Both the position numbers and the translations under genes were made by a program. This document shows, piece by piece, positions 35,727 to 38,301 of a stretch of DNA of 38,301 bases. Source of the stretch: Terriglobales bacterium (GTDB taxonomy: Bacteria > Acidobacteriota > Terriglobia > Bryobacterales > Bryobacteraceae); NCBI GenBank assembly GCA_021372245.1, contig JAJFUV010000355.1:1-38301 (forward strand), read 5' to 3'. Each line of letters begins with the position of its first letter. Position 1 is the first letter of the stretch. The notes beneath the pieces are model-generated. The model was not told the DNA's origin, did no database searches, and saw nothing but the letters and a program-made list of their open reading frames with translations.

Positions 35727-36962
35727 ATGAACATTCTCGTACTCAACGCGGGAAGCTCCAGCCTCCGCTTTCAGGTCATTTCCACCGCCGAGGGTGGCGA
35801 GCGGCACGATGATGTGCGCCTCTGCCGCGGCCGCGTGGAGCGCATCGGCGGAGAGGCCATCATTTCGGCGGAAAACGCCCGTGGCGACCGGCAGAAGTTC
35901 ACGGCTCCCGTCCGCGACGTGACGGCCGCGCTGGACCACGTGCTGCGCTGGCTCGCCTCGGATGCTTCCGGCGTGGATGAAATCAGGAGTTGGTCGGATA
36001 TCCACGCCGTGGGGCATCGCGTGGTACACGGTGGAGAACTGTTCCACGACTCGGTCTTCATCACGAGCGAGGTTCTGAAAGGGATTGAAGACTGCATCGA
36101 CCTGGCGCCCCTTCACAATCCCAACAACCTGAAAGGCATCCTCGCCGTGCGCGAGATTTGCGGCGAGTCCATGCCGCAGGTTGCGGTGTTCGACACCGCC
36201 TTTCACTCCTCGATCCCCGAGTACGCTTACTTGTACGCGGTACCGTATCACCTGTACCGCCGCCACCGCATCCGCCGTTACGGATTCCACGGCACGTCCC
36301 ATCGCTATGTGGCGTACCGGTATCAGACGATGCTCAACCTGAGCCCGGAGCAAACCAATATCATCACGCTCCACCTCGGCAACGGCTGCTCCGCCACGGC
36401 GATTCGCGGCGGGCGTTCGATCGATACGACGATGGGCATGACGCCGCTCGAAGGCCTGGTTATGGGGACGCGCTCCGGCGACGTGGATCCCGCAATCGTA
36501 AACCTGATTGCGACCAAGGAAGGCATGTCGCCGCACGAGGTGGAGACGCTTCTCAACACGCAGTCCGGACTGCTGGGCGTCTCCGGCCTCACAAACGACA
36601 TGAAGGTTCTGCTTGAAGAACTGAAGGAGCACGACGACCGGAGGGTGCGCCTGGCAATCGAGGTCTTCTGCTATCGGGCGCGAAAGTACATCGGCGCGCT
36701 GCTGGCTTCGATGGGCGGAGCGGATGCCGTGATCTTCACCGGAGGAATCGGAGAGAATTCTCCCGAGATCCGGGCGCGCATCTGTGCGGGCCTCGAGTGG
36801 GCCGGCCTCGCCCTCGATGAAGGCCGGAACCAGCAGACGATCGGCCGGGAGGACTGCATCAGCTCGAAGGAATCCCGCCTGGCGGCCTACGTGATTCCAA
36901 CCGACGAGGAACTGCTCATCGCGCGCGATACCGCGCAGTGCGTGCTGGCGGCGCGCTCATAA
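35727..36962 (+). CDS. ackA: Acetate kinase
   Basis: A 411-residue ASKHA-fold kinase. NAGSSSLRFQV at the start, GFHGTSHRYV near residue 189, LGNGCSATAI, GMTPLEGLVMGTRSGDVDP and FTGGIGENSPEIR are the acetate-kinase signatures. It converts acetyl phosphate and ADP to acetate and ATP, the last step after phosphoketolase. It lies 16 nt after glgP and ends 15 nt before the convergent RhaT-like gene. Confidence 0.97.
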   Translation: MNILVLNAGSSSLRFQVISTAEGGERHDDVRLCRGRVERIGGEAIISAENARGDRQKFTAPVRDVTAALDHVLRWLASDASGVDEIRSWSDIHAVGHRVVHGGELFHDSVFITSEVLKGIEDCIDLAPLHNPNNLKGILAVREICGESMPQVAVFDTAFHSSIPEYAYLYAVPYHLYRRHRIRRYGFHGTSHRYVAYRYQTMLNLSPEQTNIITLHLGNGCSATAIRGGRSIDTTMGMTPLEGLVMGTRSGDVDPAIVNLIATKEGMSPHEVETLLNTQSGLLGVSGLTNDMKVLLEELKEHDDRRVRLAIEVFCYRARKYIGALLASMGGADAVIFTGGIGENSPEIRARICAGLEWAGLALDEGRNQQTIGREDCISSKESRLAAYVIPTDEELLIARDTAQCVLAARS

Positions 36963-36977
36963 GTTCGTGTCTTACGG

Positions 36978-37973
36978 TCAGGCCCGGTTGGCGTAGCCGA
37001 GCCCGGCGATTGCGACCAACAGAAGTGCGAGTCCGAACAACAATTGCCGCGTAGCGCGCCGGGGCGCGCCCTTCCATTCACCGCTCACTACGCCGAGCAC
37101 GTTCGCCACCAGCACCATGGTCGACATCAGGATGCCCCAGCCCAGCGAAGGCCCCAGCGGGCCGAGGCGCCGGGCGCCCATTCCGTAGATGGAGATTCCC
37201 GCCATCCACGCCACGCCCATCACGATGCCCAGAAACAGCATGCGGCAGGATCCCGAAGCGCGGTAGTTCCCGGCTGATTTGTTTTTCGAGAGCAGGTAAA
37301 TTGCATATCCGGCGTTCAGCAGGAACAGCGGCAAGGTCAACAGAGTCCACAGGGCGTTGCCGGCGAGTTGGGCGTCCGCGCCGAGCGACTGCGCGCGCGC
37401 CGACACCTCTCCGCCGAACGCGAAGCCGAGATTGCCGCACGCCGAGAGCAGGCCGGACGTCACGCACAGCGCGATCCCGCGCCCGTACGAACGGCCTCCC
37501 GTGTCCGCCGTTTCCTTCCACCGTCCCGCGAAAGAACAGACGCCCACCCCCGCGAGCATGATGGCGAGCGCGAGGGCGGTCAGCATGGTTTGCCGCGCGT
37601 CCGCCCCCTGTGTCATCAACGGAATGACCGCGCCCGCCGTGGCCGCCACCCCCAGGATCACCGCGAATCCGAGCGCCAAGCCGACCGCGTCCACGCCCAG
37701 GCCAAACGTGAGCGCACCCGCGCCCCACGCCATCCCGAACAGGATAGTGGACAGAATCGCGCCACCGCTGATCCCTACGTACACCTCGGCCAGCCGCGGG
37801 ATGGTGGCGGCCGCTACCAGCCAGGGGCAAATCAGATAGGCCGTGACCGCGAAGATCAGCCAGTAGTTCTCCCACTTCCAGCCCTTCATGTACTTGCTGG
37901 GGAAAAGGAAACTGCCCTGGAAGGCCCCCGCAAGCAGCACCAGCGCCAGTCCGGGAAGGATTGCAGAGTTCAT
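36978..37973 (-). CDS. rhaT: L-rhamnose/H+ symporter RhaT-like permease
   Basis: A 331-residue membrane protein with about ten helices. GAFQGSFLFPSKYMKGWKWEN in the first loop and GNLGFAFGGEVSARA in the middle follow the RhaT (PF06379) pattern; family members import L-rhamnose or related sugars with a proton. Its ATG overlaps the aminotransferase stop as ATGA, so the two are translationally coupled. The sugar transported here is not certain: coupling to a PLP enzyme rather than rhamnose genes argues for another substrate. Confidence 0.85.
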   Translation of the reverse strand: MNSAILPGLALVLLAGAFQGSFLFPSKYMKGWKWENYWLIFAVTAYLICPWLVAAATIPRLAEVYVGISGGAILSTILFGMAWGAGALTFGLGVDAVGLALGFAVILGVAATAGAVIPLMTQGADARQTMLTALALAIMLAGVGVCSFAGRWKETADTGGRSYGRGIALCVTSGLLSACGNLGFAFGGEVSARAQSLGADAQLAGNALWTLLTLPLFLLNAGYAIYLLSKNKSAGNYRASGSCRMLFLGIVMGVAWMAGISIYGMGARRLGPLGPSLGWGILMSTMVLVANVLGVVSGEWKGAPRRATRQLLFGLALLLVAIAGLGYANRA

Positions 37974-38301
37974 CGTCTCACCTGATTTGCAGGGGCGAGC
38001 GAAGCGAGCGCCGCCGCCAGAGTCTCCACGTCCGACGCGTCGTTGTACAAGTGGACGGAGGCGCGCACGCGCCCGTCCCCGCGCCACACCACAATGCCGG
38101 ACTGTTCGAGCGCGTCGCCGATCCGTTCCGCCTCCGGGTGTTCGAAGCTCACGATGCCCGCCTGCTGCGCCGGGTCTTCGGGCGTCAGGACATCGAAGCC
38201 GAGTTCCGCGAAGCGGTTCCGGAGCGAAAGCACCAGTGGCCGCAACGTGCTTTGCATTCGCACCACGCCGGCCTCGTTCAACAGATCGAGACTGCGCCGC
38301 A
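37970..38301 (-). CDS. Class V aminotransferase-fold PLP enzyme, C-terminal part
   Basis: About 110 codons remain; the gene continues past the right edge. The visible part (FAELGFDVLTPED, AGIVSFEHPEAERIGDAL, VVWRGDGRVRASVHLYND) matches the small C-terminal domain of class V aminotransferases, cysteine-desulphurase or isopenicillin-epimerase-like enzymes. The PLP lysine lies outside the window, so the exact reaction is open. Confidence 0.82.
   Translation of the reverse strand, partial: RRSLDLLNEAGVVRMQSTLRPLVLSLRNRFAELGFDVLTPEDPAQQAGIVSFEHPEAERIGDALEQSGIVVWRGDGRVRASVHLYNDASDVETLAAALASLAPANQVRR

Noticed and set aside
1..38301. CRISPR array or prophage
   Set aside because: No regularly spaced repeats, cas genes, phage structural genes or integrase were seen on either strand.

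Overview
The window looks like chromosome from a high-GC Acidobacteriota bacterium, most likely of the Solibacter/Bryobacter kind. This is inferred from gene content: a CarD/CdnL regulator, a secretin carrying a C-terminal cohesin domain followed by two pseudopilins, carboxypeptidase-regulatory-repeat secreted proteins, a RhaT-type permease, and heparinase-like enzymes beside amidohydrolases. It was not confirmed by any database search.

Layout. 1-4969 (minus) reads as one run of genes: a two-subunit 2-oxoacid:ferredoxin oxidoreductase (korA, korB), a TrmJ-like tRNA methyltransferase, a radical SAM/SPASM protein and the start of a secreted SGNH-hydrolase-like protein. 5049-7041 holds two secreted proteins of unknown function, converging. 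7042-7592 is non-coding; it carries a strong plus-strand intrinsic terminator with no plus-strand gene in front of it, so a small RNA gene is proposed. 7593-13460 holds a small Cys-pair protein, then an alpha/beta hydrolase and two amidohydrolases (plus) meeting a large heparinase II/III-like lyase (minus) tail to tail, which suggests polysaccharide or uronate breakdown. 13467-16881 has carD behind a good sigma70-type promoter and a minus-strand group smpB-pepA-EamA half-transporter pair. 16997-20218 encodes the secretin-cohesin fusion and two pseudopilins, followed by tRNA-Gln(UUG).

The most interesting part starts at that tRNA. 20548-23976 is a two-gene, lower-GC unit: an AAA ATPase with a C-terminal helix-turn-helix and an S8 subtilisin-like protease with a complete catalytic triad. 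This architecture matches the IetAS ATPase-protease anti-phage/plasmid-stability type, and its position beside a tRNA suggests an acquired defence cassette. Downstream, after a MATE exporter, there is a clear breakpoint at about 26087: the C-terminal end of kdsA (minus) abuts an MFS transporter (plus) that lacks its N-terminus, so both genes are cut at the same place. This is either a real rearrangement or an assembly chimera. 27231-29803 is another lower-GC stretch with a carboxypeptidase-regulatory-repeat protein and an unknown membrane-anchored protein.

30709-36962 is a compact central-carbon operon: phosphoketolase, alpha-glucan phosphorylase and acetate kinase. Together they could turn stored glycogen into acetyl phosphate, acetate and ATP. 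The window ends with a RhaT-like sugar permease translationally coupled to the end of a class V aminotransferase gene that runs off the right edge.
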